Source: Deltaproteobacteria bacterium
GTDB taxonomy: Bacteria > Desulfobacterota_B > Binatia > UBA9968
Direction of reading: 5' to 3'
DNA: 10,020 bases
NCBI GenBank assembly: GCA_005879255.1
Contig: VBKY01000492.1
Coordinates: forward strand, 1 to 10,020
Shown: in pieces, positions 1 through 6,900 of the stretch
Layout of the letters: the number at the start of each line of letters is the position of its first letter
Numbering within the stretch: the first letter of the stretch is position 1
Program-made: the position numbers and the translations under genes
The notes under the pieces: model-generated
What the model was told of the DNA's origin: nothing
Seen by the model: the letters and a program-made list of their open reading frames with translations, nothing else
Database searches by the model: none

Positions 1-1
1 T

Positions 2-646
2 TCGCCCCCTAAAAGCAGGAGCAAGCCCATTGACCAAATCCCCGAGGCGGACCGCCCGAGAGAAAAGCTCCTCCAAAAAGGGGCGAGGGCATTGAGTGAT
101 CAGGAATTGCTGGCGGTGCTGCTGGGGAAGGGCACGCCCGGTATGGACGTGATGACCCTTGCAGGCAAACTAGCGCGGTTCATTGACGAAAAGGGCTTAG
201 AAGTTCAAGCGAACGATCTGACCCAGTTCGAGGGCGTAGGAGACGCCAAGGCCACGTTGATTCTTGCGGGGATTGAGTTCGCGCGCCGGCGAATCAAGCC
301 GGAAGGGGCGAAGATCGAAACACCCGCCGAGCTGTTGCCCCACGTCAAACACTACGCCGACCGCAAGCAGGAGCATTTTCTTTGTGCGACGATCAACGGC
401 GCGAATGAGATATTGAACATTCGGGTCATATCCATTGGCTTGATCGACCGCACGTCCGTTCACCCACGAGAGGTCTACGCAGACGCATTGGCGGATCGCG
501 CATCAGCGGTCATCGTTGCGCACAATCACCCTGCTGGGACCGGTCAACTCAAGGCGTCGGGAACAGTATTGGGGATTGCCCTGCTGGATCACATCATCTT
601 CAATCGGAGCGGATACTTTAGCTTCCTGGAGAGCGGCAGACTGTGA
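2..646 (+). CDS. radC: RadC-family JAB/MPN (JAMM) protein, 5' partial, internal deletion at metal motif
   Basis: The frame is open from base 2, and its first codons already encode RadC N-terminal sequence (DRPREKLLQKGARALSDQEL, bases 50-109). The gene therefore enters from the left edge; the TTG at 92 lies inside the domain and is not the start. Visible are the N-terminal UPF0758-like helical domain, a helix-hairpin-helix-like stretch (FEGVGDAKA, about 227-253), then the RadC MPN domain: EHFLCATING, SVHPREVYADAL and VIVAHNHPAG, ending GYFSF..GRL. RadC proteins are putative Zn-dependent JAMM-fold proteins, often carried on plasmids, phages and genomic islands; the cellular role is unsettled. 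The canonical motif is HNHPSG followed by a Ser-x-x-Asp segment and about 28 residues to LDHI. Here only 17 residues separate HNHP from LDHI, so about 11 residues including the Ser and the zinc-ligand Asp are missing, without a frameshift (about 536-550). It may be an inactive copy. Family assignment is firm; activity is doubtful. Confidence 0.93.
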   Translation, partial: SPPKSRSKPIDQIPEADRPREKLLQKGARALSDQELLAVLLGKGTPGMDVMTLAGKLARFIDEKGLEVQANDLTQFEGVGDAKATLILAGIEFARRRIKPEGAKIETPAELLPHVKHYADRKQEHFLCATINGANEILNIRVISIGLIDRTSVHPREVYADALADRASAVIVAHNHPAGTGQLKASGTVLGIALLDHIIFNRSGYFSFLESGRL

Positions 647-787
647 CGGCATGTTGTTGCTCGGGCTGCTACACGGAGTCCATCGGCTTCAGTAAGCTTG
701 TGCTCTCCGAGCGCCGCAACATCGATGGCTTCGCGCGCCATTATGGGCGCGGTATTCGGCACCTACATTAGCGTCTACGGCATCCAC

Positions 788-958
788 CGAAACATCGTCA
801 CCATCGACTGGACCATGCGCGAAAACGTACGCGCCCAGCTCCGCGTGATCATCAAAAGAATCCTGCGCAAATACGGCTACCCGCCGGACAAGCAGGAAAA
901 AGCGACGCAGACCGTGTTGGAACAGGTGGAGTTGTTGGGCTGGGAAGTGGCGGCGTAG
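788..958 (+). pseudogene. hsdR: Orphan C-terminal stub of type I restriction enzyme R subunit (HsdR)
   Basis: Codons 788-955 encode a segment recognisable as the extreme C-terminus of HsdR proteins of the DUF3387 type: [19 protein letters not shown], then [20 protein letters not shown], ending [14 protein letters not shown] before TAG at 956. HsdR is normally about 1000 residues with nuclease and helicase motor domains, of which nothing is present here; this C-terminal helical region is the part thought to contact the methylase core. The frame stays open upstream to a TTG at 698, but residues 1-30 of that frame show no family resemblance, so homology breaks off sharply near 788. The 141 bp between radC and the stub (647-787) hold no gene I recognise. 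The usual ending (AELL..EWAA) is also altered. I read this as the scar of a deleted restriction system. A short expressed peptide from 698 is possible but unlikely. No hsdM or hsdS lies in the window. Confidence 0.78.
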
Positions 959-1072
959 CAACCAGTGCAAAAAATGCACCGGTTCGAAAGGAAGGCCAAT
1001 TTGAGGTAGTACGACAAATGCAATAGGCCTTTACAGGACGGATGCGACAGAATATATCGGCGGCTGATGAAC

Positions 1073-1079
1073 GGAGAGG
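1073..1079 (+). promoter_or_regulatory. Ribosome binding site of the four-helix-bundle gene
   Basis: GGAGAGG lies 9 bases before the ATG at 1089 and supports that start. No convincing promoter could be picked out in the 130 bp after the HsdR stub. Confidence 0.6.
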
Positions 1080-1088
1080 TCAGTTGAG

Positions 1089-1667
1089 ATGGCGGACAGG
1101 GAAAACAAGCCAACCCCGGGATTGATTCCGCCGCACGGTGGCTACCGTGAACTGAAGTCGTACCAGAACGCGGAGATCGTCTACGACGCGACGGTCGTAT
1201 TCTGCGACCGGTTCGTGGACCGTCGTTCCCGAACTCACGACCAGATGGTGCAAGCGGCGCGCAGCGGCAAGCAGAACATTGCGGAAGGCAGCATGGCTTC
1301 GGGCACATCAAAGAAAACCGAACTCAAACTCGTGGGCGTGGCGCGGGCGAGTTTGGAAGAACTTCTTCTCGACTTCGAGGATTTTTTGCGGCATCGGAAA
1401 CTTAGACTTTGGGGAAAAGACCATCCGACAGCGCAAGCGGTGAGGAAGCTGGTGTATTCTAGGAATAGGTCCTATGGGACATATAAGCCCCATATCGAAG
1501 AGTCTCAGCCTGAGATTGCGGCAAACACGCTCATCTGCCTGATCAACCAGACCAACTATCTTCTGGACCAGCAACTCCGCCAGCTTGAGCAGCAGTTTTT
1601 GGAAGAGGGTGGCTTCACCGAGAAACTGTATCGCACACGTCTTCAGGCGAGGAAAAATCGCGCCTAG
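1089..1667 (+). CDS. Four-helix-bundle 'suffix' domain protein (S23/IVP-related)
   Basis: This 192-residue protein begins with an ATG preceded by a good GGAGAGG site. The core, about residues 19-110, is a helical bundle of the 23S-rRNA intervening-sequence (S23/IVP) superfamily: YQNAEIVYDATVVFCDRFV, then the signature QAARSGKQNIAEGS (residues 55-68), then a long helix TSKKTELKLVGVARASLEEL. The rest (about 111-192), with NQTNYLLDQQLRQLEQQFLEEGG and a basic tail, matches the C-terminal 'suffix' extension that defines a subfamily. The molecular function is not established. From general knowledge, members often sit beside type I restriction-modification operons, which fits the HsdR stub just upstream. 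There is no signal peptide or membrane segment, so it should be cytoplasmic. The frame is intact, unlike its two left neighbours. It may be a surviving accessory protein of the lost restriction locus, or an independent mobile-island gene. Confidence 0.85.
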   Translation: MADRENKPTPGLIPPHGGYRELKSYQNAEIVYDATVVFCDRFVDRRSRTHDQMVQAARSGKQNIAEGSMASGTSKKTELKLVGVARASLEELLLDFEDFLRHRKLRLWGKDHPTAQAVRKLVYSRNRSYGTYKPHIEESQPEIAANTLICLINQTNYLLDQQLRQLEQQFLEEGGFTEKLYRTRLQARKNRA

Positions 1668-1719
1668 TTTCGCCGAATCCGTCCGTTTTCATTCTCCTTG
1701 ACGCCTCTCTTGAATGCGC

Positions 1720-1751
1720 CTATTTGTAGGGGCGCGATTAACGGGGCCCTA
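1720..1751. repeat. Possible degraded GTAGGGGCG-type inverted repeat
   Basis: TAGGG at 1727-1731 can pair with CCCTA at 1747-1751, and GCGCC (1716-1720) can alternatively pair with GGCGC (1731-1735). TGTAGGGGCG motifs facing each other are, from general knowledge, a common dispersed palindrome in several uncultured lineages. This copy is imperfect. It lies just before the ATPase gene and argues that an ATG at 1714 is not coding. Confidence 0.25.
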
Positions 1752-1764
1752 TTCAAACGATCCG

Positions 1765-2565
1765 ATGACCATATTAACCTTGCGTAATGTGAGTAAGGTT
1801 TTCGCCAATCCCGACAATGGGACCGATCAAGTTCACGCCCTCGAAAATGTTTCGCTGGAAGTCCAAGCCGGGGAATTTTTTTCGATCATCGGACCGTCGG
1901 GCTGCGGCAAGTCGACGCTGTTGAGAATCATCGGAGGATTGATGCCGGCATCGAGCGGCGAATTGACCGTCGGCGACGAGCACGTCAATGGACCGCATCC
2001 GTGGATCGGCATGGTGTTTCAAGAGGAGTCGACGTTTCCCTGGCGAACGACTTTGGCGAACGTCGAGTTCGGGCTCGAGATGCGTGGCGTCGCGCAGGGC
2101 GAACGGCGAGAGAAAGCGCGCGAAATGGTTCGCCTGGTCGGTTTGTCCGGATTCGAACAGCGTTATCCATCGGAATTATCCGGCGGCATGAAGCAACGGG
2201 TCGCCATCGGCCGCGCCCTGGTTCTCGAACCGAAGATTTTGCTCATGGACGAGCCATTCGGCGCTCTGGACGAGCAGACGCGAATCATTCTCGGCGAAGA
2301 ACTGTTGCGCATTCGCGATCAGCTCAAGCAGACGATTATTTTAGTCACCCACAACATCAACGAATCGGTGCAGCTTTCGAATCGCGTCATGGTGATGACT
2401 GCAAATCCAGGTCGCGTCAAATCCGTCGTCGATGTCGATTTGCCGCAACCGCGCGATTCATCGATCATAGCTTCGGACCGTTTCGGCCGCTTGGTGGCCC
2501 AGGTCTGGAGCGCGCTCCGAGAAGAATCGATCAAGAGCTTTAAACAATCGGAACAGAGAACTTAA
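1765..2565 (+). CDS. NitT/TauT-type ABC transporter ATP-binding protein
   Basis: This is the cytoplasmic ATPase that powers an importer of the nitrate/taurine/alkanesulfonate class (NrtD, TauB, SsuB relatives). The protein has 266 residues from the ATG at 1765, giving the typical family N-terminus MTILTLRNVSKVF. An in-frame ATG at 1714 would add 17 residues without family resemblance, drawn from palindromic DNA, so I reject it; no strong Shine-Dalgarno decides between them. Motifs are complete: Walker A GPSGCGKST (43-51), Q-loop FQEE with Gln86 followed by the FPWRT that is typical of this class, signature LSGGMKQR (138-145), Walker B ILLMDEP (158-164), D-loop ALDEQT and switch His196 in LVTHN. 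The stop overlaps the Shine-Dalgarno of the binding-protein gene 12 bp downstream. All catalytic residues are present, so it should be active. The substrate cannot be read from the ATPase. Confidence 0.96.
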   Translation: MTILTLRNVSKVFANPDNGTDQVHALENVSLEVQAGEFFSIIGPSGCGKSTLLRIIGGLMPASSGELTVGDEHVNGPHPWIGMVFQEESTFPWRTTLANVEFGLEMRGVAQGERREKAREMVRLVGLSGFEQRYPSELSGGMKQRVAIGRALVLEPKILLMDEPFGALDEQTRIILGEELLRIRDQLKQTIILVTHNINESVQLSNRVMVMTANPGRVKSVVDVDLPQPRDSSIIASDRFGRLVAQVWSALREESIKSFKQSEQRT

Positions 2566-2570
2566 GGAGG
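2564..2570 (+). promoter_or_regulatory. Strong Shine-Dalgarno of the binding-protein gene, overlapping the ATPase stop
   Basis: AAGGAGG spans the last two bases of the ATPase TAA stop and ends 7 bases before ATG 2578. It is the best ribosome site in the window. That fits the usual need for more binding protein than ATPase, and suggests translational coupling. Confidence 0.8.
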
Positions 2571-2577
2571 CCCGTCA

Positions 2578-3576
2578 ATGAAAAAACCAACTCTGGATCT
2601 GCGACAAAATATCCTATTTGGCCTATTTGTCATATTCGTCTTCGCTTCATCCTCATGGGCCGCAGCGGCGCGCACCAAGATCATCGTTGTTGTCCCTCAC
2701 CGTATACTGTTTACCGTCGCGCTCCCCGTTTACATCGCGCAAGATAAGGGCTTCTACCGCGAGAACAATATCGATGTCGACGCCGTGTTCACTCGCGGCG
2801 GCGGCGAGAACGTGCAAGCGGTCGTTTCCGGCGACGCCCAGATCGGTCTGGGCACGGGCACACTGGCCGTCATTAGCGCCTTCGTGAAAAAAGCGCCGAT
2901 CAAGATCGCCGCCGCCGAGATCACCGGCATGGACGCCTTTTGGTACGTGCAGAGCAATACAGCGATGCGTAAGATGGAAGATCTCGCAGGTAAGAGGGTT
3001 GCTTACAGCCGTCCGGGCGCTTCAAGCCACATGGCAGTGCTCGCCATCGCGGATCAAATCAAAGCCAAAGGTCTGAAACCCGCCGAGCCAGTTTCGCTCG
3101 GCGGCATACCGGAAGTCTATACGGCTGTGCGCACCGGCCAGACCGACGCCGGCTGGTCGGTGGCGCCGTTTCAGCTCGATAAAGTTGAAAAAGGCGAGCT
3201 CCGCGTCGTGGTCAGAGGCGAAGAAATCAATGCCATGAAAGAGATCTCAGCCCGAGTGCATTTCACCAACAACGACTTCGCGGCGAAGAACCCCGACGCC
3301 GTGCGCGGCTTTTTCCGAGCGCAGCAGCGCGCCCTCGACTACATGTTCGACCACAAAGAGGAAACCGCCAAGATCTGGATTCGCCGGGCCGAATTGAAAT
3401 TCCCGGAATCCGCCGTCCTCAAGACTTGGGACTATTACAACAGAGCCTCAATGACCTTGAAACCAATCCGCGGCTTGCAGGCAACCATTGAAGACGGGAT
3501 CAGAAACAAGTTCTTGACGCAGCCGCTGACCCAAGCCGAGTTGAATAGTCTGATCGATCTGAGTTTTTTGCCGTAG
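2578..3576 (+). CDS. ABC transporter substrate-binding protein, NMT1/SsuA/TauA-like
   Basis: This 332-residue periplasmic binding protein captures the ligand and delivers it to the permeases. A Sec signal peptide is clear: basic MKKPTLDLRQN, hydrophobic ILFGLFVIFVFASSSW, then a small-residue cleavage site in the WAAAA region near residues 27-31. There is no lipobox cysteine, so it is probably soluble in the periplasm of a two-membrane cell. The mature chain shows the type II periplasmic-binding fold of the NMT1/THI5-like family: LPVYIAQDKGFYRENNIDVD, then GGGENVQAVVSGDAQIG, then MEDLAGKRVAYSRPGASSH and AVRTGQTDAGW. Length is normal for the family. Relatives bind sulfonates, nitrate, thiamine precursors, aromatics or bicarbonate; the ligand here cannot be assigned from sequence. 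It follows the ATPase by 12 bp with a strong ribosome site, but is separated from the permeases by a repeat block and a kinase gene. Confidence 0.93.
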   Translation: MKKPTLDLRQNILFGLFVIFVFASSSWAAAARTKIIVVVPHRILFTVALPVYIAQDKGFYRENNIDVDAVFTRGGGENVQAVVSGDAQIGLGTGTLAVISAFVKKAPIKIAAAEITGMDAFWYVQSNTAMRKMEDLAGKRVAYSRPGASSHMAVLAIADQIKAKGLKPAEPVSLGGIPEVYTAVRTGQTDAGWSVAPFQLDKVEKGELRVVVRGEEINAMKEISARVHFTNNDFAAKNPDAVRGFFRAQQRALDYMFDHKEETAKIWIRRAELKFPESAVLKTWDYYNRASMTLKPIRGLQATIEDGIRNKFLTQPLTQAELNSLIDLSFLP

Positions 3577-3964
3577 TGGATTGATCCCATCGCCCGAAAG
3601 GACCGAGAACTGAAAATTCGAATATCGAAATCCGAAATCCGAAACAATTTCAAATGACCCAAAGAGAAAGCACGAAATCCGAAGCACGAAGCTCGAAACA
3701 AATTCAAATGATCAAAACAGTACAAATTCCAAACGAGCCCAAATCGGATTCGAGGTTTTGGATTTTCCGTATTTCGGATTTATTTTGGCCCCGGTTTGTT
3801 TCGGATTTCGAGCTTCGGATTTCGGATTTAGCCTTGTGGGGTTTGTTTCGGTCCGCGGGGCATCTTTCGTGCTTCGGATTTCGGATTTATGAGCTAGGTC
3901 GTAATTAAGCCGTTGATTGCTGACTACGGGATTGTGGTGTTGTTTTCGCTGATGGCTTCAATCT

Positions 3965-3990
3965 AAAATCCAAAATCGAAAATCCAAAAT
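3965..3990 (+). repeat. AAAATCC heptamer tandem array before the kinase start
   Basis: Three consecutive 7-base units (AAAATCC 3965-3971, AAAATCG 3972-3978, AAAATCC 3979-3985) and a partial AAAAT (3986-3990) directly precede the kinase ribosome site. The unit length equals that of the CGAAATC array 340 bp upstream, but this array has no inverted partner nearby. Confidence 0.7.
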
Positions 3991-3999
3991 AGGAAAAGG
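3991..3999 (+). promoter_or_regulatory. Ribosome binding site of the GAF kinase
   Basis: AGGAAAAGG abuts the ATG at 4000. The AGGA part leaves a 5-base spacing, which is short but workable. It supports the start at 4000, where the protein begins with a basic segment (MPSTKRPQSKPRRLSLK). Confidence 0.55.
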
Positions 4000-6900
4000 A
4001 TGCCGAGTACCAAAAGACCACAATCAAAACCGCGCCGCCTTTCCCTTAAAGATGCTTACGTAAAACGGGGCCGTGAGATCAAGGAACTAAGGCGGGATCT
4101 CCAAGCACGGAACCGGGACCTCACCGAAGCTCTAGAGCAACAGACTGCGACGAGTGAGATTCTGCGCGTGATCGCCAGTTCCCCCGCCAAACTCCAGTCA
4201 GTGCTGGACGTGGTGGCGGAGAACGCGGCGCGGCTGTGCGACGCAAGAGACGCAGTGATCAGCCGCGTCGATAGCGATCGCCACTCTCGAACTATGGCTT
4301 CGCACGGGTCAATTCCAGTACCGAGGGAGATCGTTCAAGCTTCTCCACTTACTCGAGGTACCCCCGCTGGACGTGCGTTTCTGGATCGCAAGACAATTCA
4401 CGTTCATGACCTCGCGGCAGAGTTGGACACAGAGTTCCCGGAATCCAAGATCCGCCAGCAGTTTAGTGGCAGTCGCACGATACTCGCCACGCCGCTGCTT
4501 CGAGAGGGTGTTGCGATCGGGACTATGGTTATCAGGCGCACGGAAGTTCGGCCTTTCACTGAGAAACAGATCAAGCTTCTTGAAACCTTCGCCGACCAGG
4601 CCGTGATCGCCATTGAGAACGTCCGTTTGCTCCAAGAGCTACAGGCACGCAACCGTGATCTCACCGAAGCGTTGGAACAACAAACGGCCACGAGCGAAAT
4701 CCTGCGCGTGATCGCTAGCTCGCCGACGGACATCCAACCGGTGTTGGATGTGGTCGCAGAGAATGCAGCAAGACTATGTGATGCCAACGACGCTCTAATC
4801 GTCCGAATTGATGGGAATAGCCTCAAGGCAGCGGCGCACTGCGGACCTGTGCCCGCCCCCGGTTTCGGACTACCAACCAGTTTGGGCCAACCCGTCACTC
4901 GCGGCTGGCCTGTTGGGCGCGCTATAGTTGACCGAGAGACCGTTCATGTCCACGATCTCGCAGCGTCGATTGAAACGGAGTTCCCGGACAGCAAAGTCTT
5001 ACAGGAACGCATCGGCACTCGCACAGCGCTTGCCACGCCGTTGTTGCGGGAGGGCGTCCCCATCGGAGCTATTTTTATCCGCCGCACGGAGGTTCGTCCT
5101 TTTACCGAAAAACAGATAGCCCTTCTAAAAACCTTCGCCGACCAGGCTGTGATCGCGATTGAGAACGTGCGGCTGTTCCAAGAACTCACTGAGTCGTTGG
5201 AGCGGCAGACTGCGACCAGTGAAATCTTGGGAGTAATCGCCAGTTCGCCGACCGACCTTCAACCCGTACTGGATACAATGGCGGAAAATGCCGCAAGGCT
5301 CTGTAATGCGACTGATGCCATGATCCTTCGTGTGGACAATGATATGTTTCAGGCAGTCGCCTTCTACGGGCCAATGCCGGTTTCCGAGCGTGATCAACCT
5401 AGACCTATTGACCGCGGTCTTATACCCGGCCGAGCCATCGTTGACCGGCAAACCATTCACATACACGACCTTGCAGCAGAGTCAGCCGACGAACTCCCAG
5501 CACCGCACGCCAGAAGTCGCGGCATTCGGACCGCACTCGCCACCCCATTGTTGCGGGAGGGCCTCCCGATTGGAGCTATCTTTATTCGCCGTACGGAGGT
5601 CCGTCCCTTCTCGGACAAACAAATCAAACTTCTCAAAACCTTCGCCGATCAAGCGGTTATCGCCATCGAGAACGTTCGGCTCTTCCAAGAAGTCGAGGAG
5701 CGCAATGCGGAATTGCGCGAAGCCCTGGAGCATCAGACGGCAACCGCCGAGGTGCTCGGCATCATCAGCCGCTCGCCTACGGACGTGCAGCCGGTCCTCG
5801 ACGCCATCGTCGAGAGCGCCGCCCGGGTTTGTGGGATTGATGACGTTGTGCTGCGACTCCGCGAACGGAACTCTATGCTTCTGCGGGCTCATTTTGGTTC
5901 TGTACCCATACCCGTCGGCGTCGTCGAGCTCGATATTGATGAGCCATGGATTCGCTGGGTGCGCGAGCATGGCGCACTCCATGTTCCCGACGCTCGGGCA
6001 CAGAACGAATTCCCAATGCTGGGTTCCGGCGGCAGCGCACGCACGTTTTTGGTCGTCCCCCTTCGACAGCAGGGGGAATTCGTTGGAACGCTGGCCGCAC
6101 GTCGCACCGAGGTGCGTCCCTTCACGCCGGCGCAGATCAAGTTGATCGAAACCTTTGCTAACCAAGCAGTCATCGCCATCGAGAACGTGCGCCTGTTCAA
6201 AGAATTGCAGGAACGCAATCGCGATCTCACCGAAGCACTGGAGCAGCAGACCGCGACGAGCGAGATTCTGCGCGTCATCGCCAGCTCGCCGACCGACATC
6301 CAGCCGGTGCTGGATGTAGTCGCAGAAAATGCTGCCCGGCTGTGTGATGCAACTGACGCGGTGATTCATCGCATTGATGGCGACAAGCTTCGATCAGGGG
6401 CCCGTTACCTAACGTCAATAGATCGTGGATCTATACCCGGCCGAACCGTGATTGACCGTCGAACCCTTCACATTCATGACTTGGCAGCAGAGCCAGAAGA
6501 CGACTTCCTAGCGCCCTTCGCTAGAAGTCTCGGCGTTCGGACGGTGCTGACCACGCCATTACTGCGCGAGGGAATTCCCATCGGGACGATTCATATCCGC
6601 CGCATGGAGGTCCGCCTGTTCACCGAGAAGCAGATCAAACTGCTCGAAACCTTTGCAGCCCAAGCCGTGATCGCCATCGAGAACGTGCGGTTGTTTAAAG
6701 AGCTCAAGGAATCACTGGAACAGCAAACCGCCACGAGTGAAATTTTGGGCGTCATCGCCAGCTCGCCCACAGATATTCAGCCCGTGTTGAATGTCGTCGC
6801 AGAGAATGCTGCGCGGCTCTGTGAAGCAACCAACGCTCAAATTTTTCGTTTCGACGGCAATGTCTTGCGGCTTGTGGCAAATTACGGAGGCATTTCTGCA

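Larger units (their letters stand above)
3577..3999. repeat. Intergenic repeat block with inverted CGAAATC-type heptamers
   Basis: No gene is supported in these 423 bp. The left half carries A-rich units: CGAAATC twice then CGAAACA at 3626-3646, and a longer variant at 3673-3699 containing CGAAATCCGAAGCACGAAG. The right half carries their reverse complements: GTTTCGGATTTCGAGCTTCG and following bases at 3798-3830, and TTTCGTGCTTCGGATTTCGG and following bases at 3865-3889. CCGAAGCACGAA (3679-3690) is the exact complement of TTCGTGCTTCGG (3867-3878). A further direct repeat is CAATTTCAAATGACC (3645-3659) versus CAAATTCAAATGATC (3699-3713). Together the arms can fold into a long imperfect stem of about 260 bp span. 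Frames through it translate to repetitive R-I-S-D-F/F-G-F-R strings on both strands, typical of noncoding repeat. It could be a dispersed REP- or MITE-like element; the unflanked ends cannot be set exactly. Confidence 0.8.

Noticed and set aside
734..751. Small hairpin CGCGCC-ATTATG-GGCGCG
   Set aside because: A 6-bp GC stem with no following T-run and no relation to a gene end; likely chance in GC-rich DNA rather than a terminator.
877..1311. 144-residue minus-strand frame across the HsdR stub and the four-helix gene
   Set aside because: It runs opposite two better-supported plus-strand coding segments and has a Cys/Arg/Ser-rich composition with no family resemblance.
1714..1764. Upstream in-frame ATG adding 17 residues to the ATPase
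   Set aside because: The extension (MRLFVGARLTGPYSNDP) is not family-like and derives from a palindromic repeat; the ATG at 1765 gives the standard N-terminus.
2001..2543. 180-residue plus-strand frame overlapping the ABC ATPase
   Set aside because: It is an Arg-rich shifted reading of the ATPase gene, whose own frame holds every ABC motif.
3654..3908. 84-residue frame, and minus-strand frames 3435-3725 and 3448-3687, in the repeat block
   Set aside because: The translations are low-complexity products of the CGAAATC repeat (FRISD, FGFRI-type strings on both strands), with no ribosome site or homology.
3905..3960. Possible promoter for the kinase in the GTTGATTGC...GGATTGTGG stretch
   Set aside because: No spaced -35/-10 pair close enough to consensus could be made out, so no promoter is called.
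5330..6145. 271-residue plus-strand frame overlapping the kinase in another phase
   Set aside because: The residues are rich in Arg, Ser and Pro without a family match, as expected of an off-frame reading of GC-rich coding DNA; the main frame has continuous domain homology.
5482..6369. 295-residue open frame on the minus strand inside the kinase gene
   Set aside because: It lies wholly opposite the GAF-coding frame, has no recognisable domain, and repeats internally (AVDVGRRAGDDAQ-like strings) only because it mirrors the tandem GAF units. The same applies to minus-strand frames at 4309-4635, 4404-4898, 5125-5466, 5889-6299, 7063-7416 and 7722-8267.
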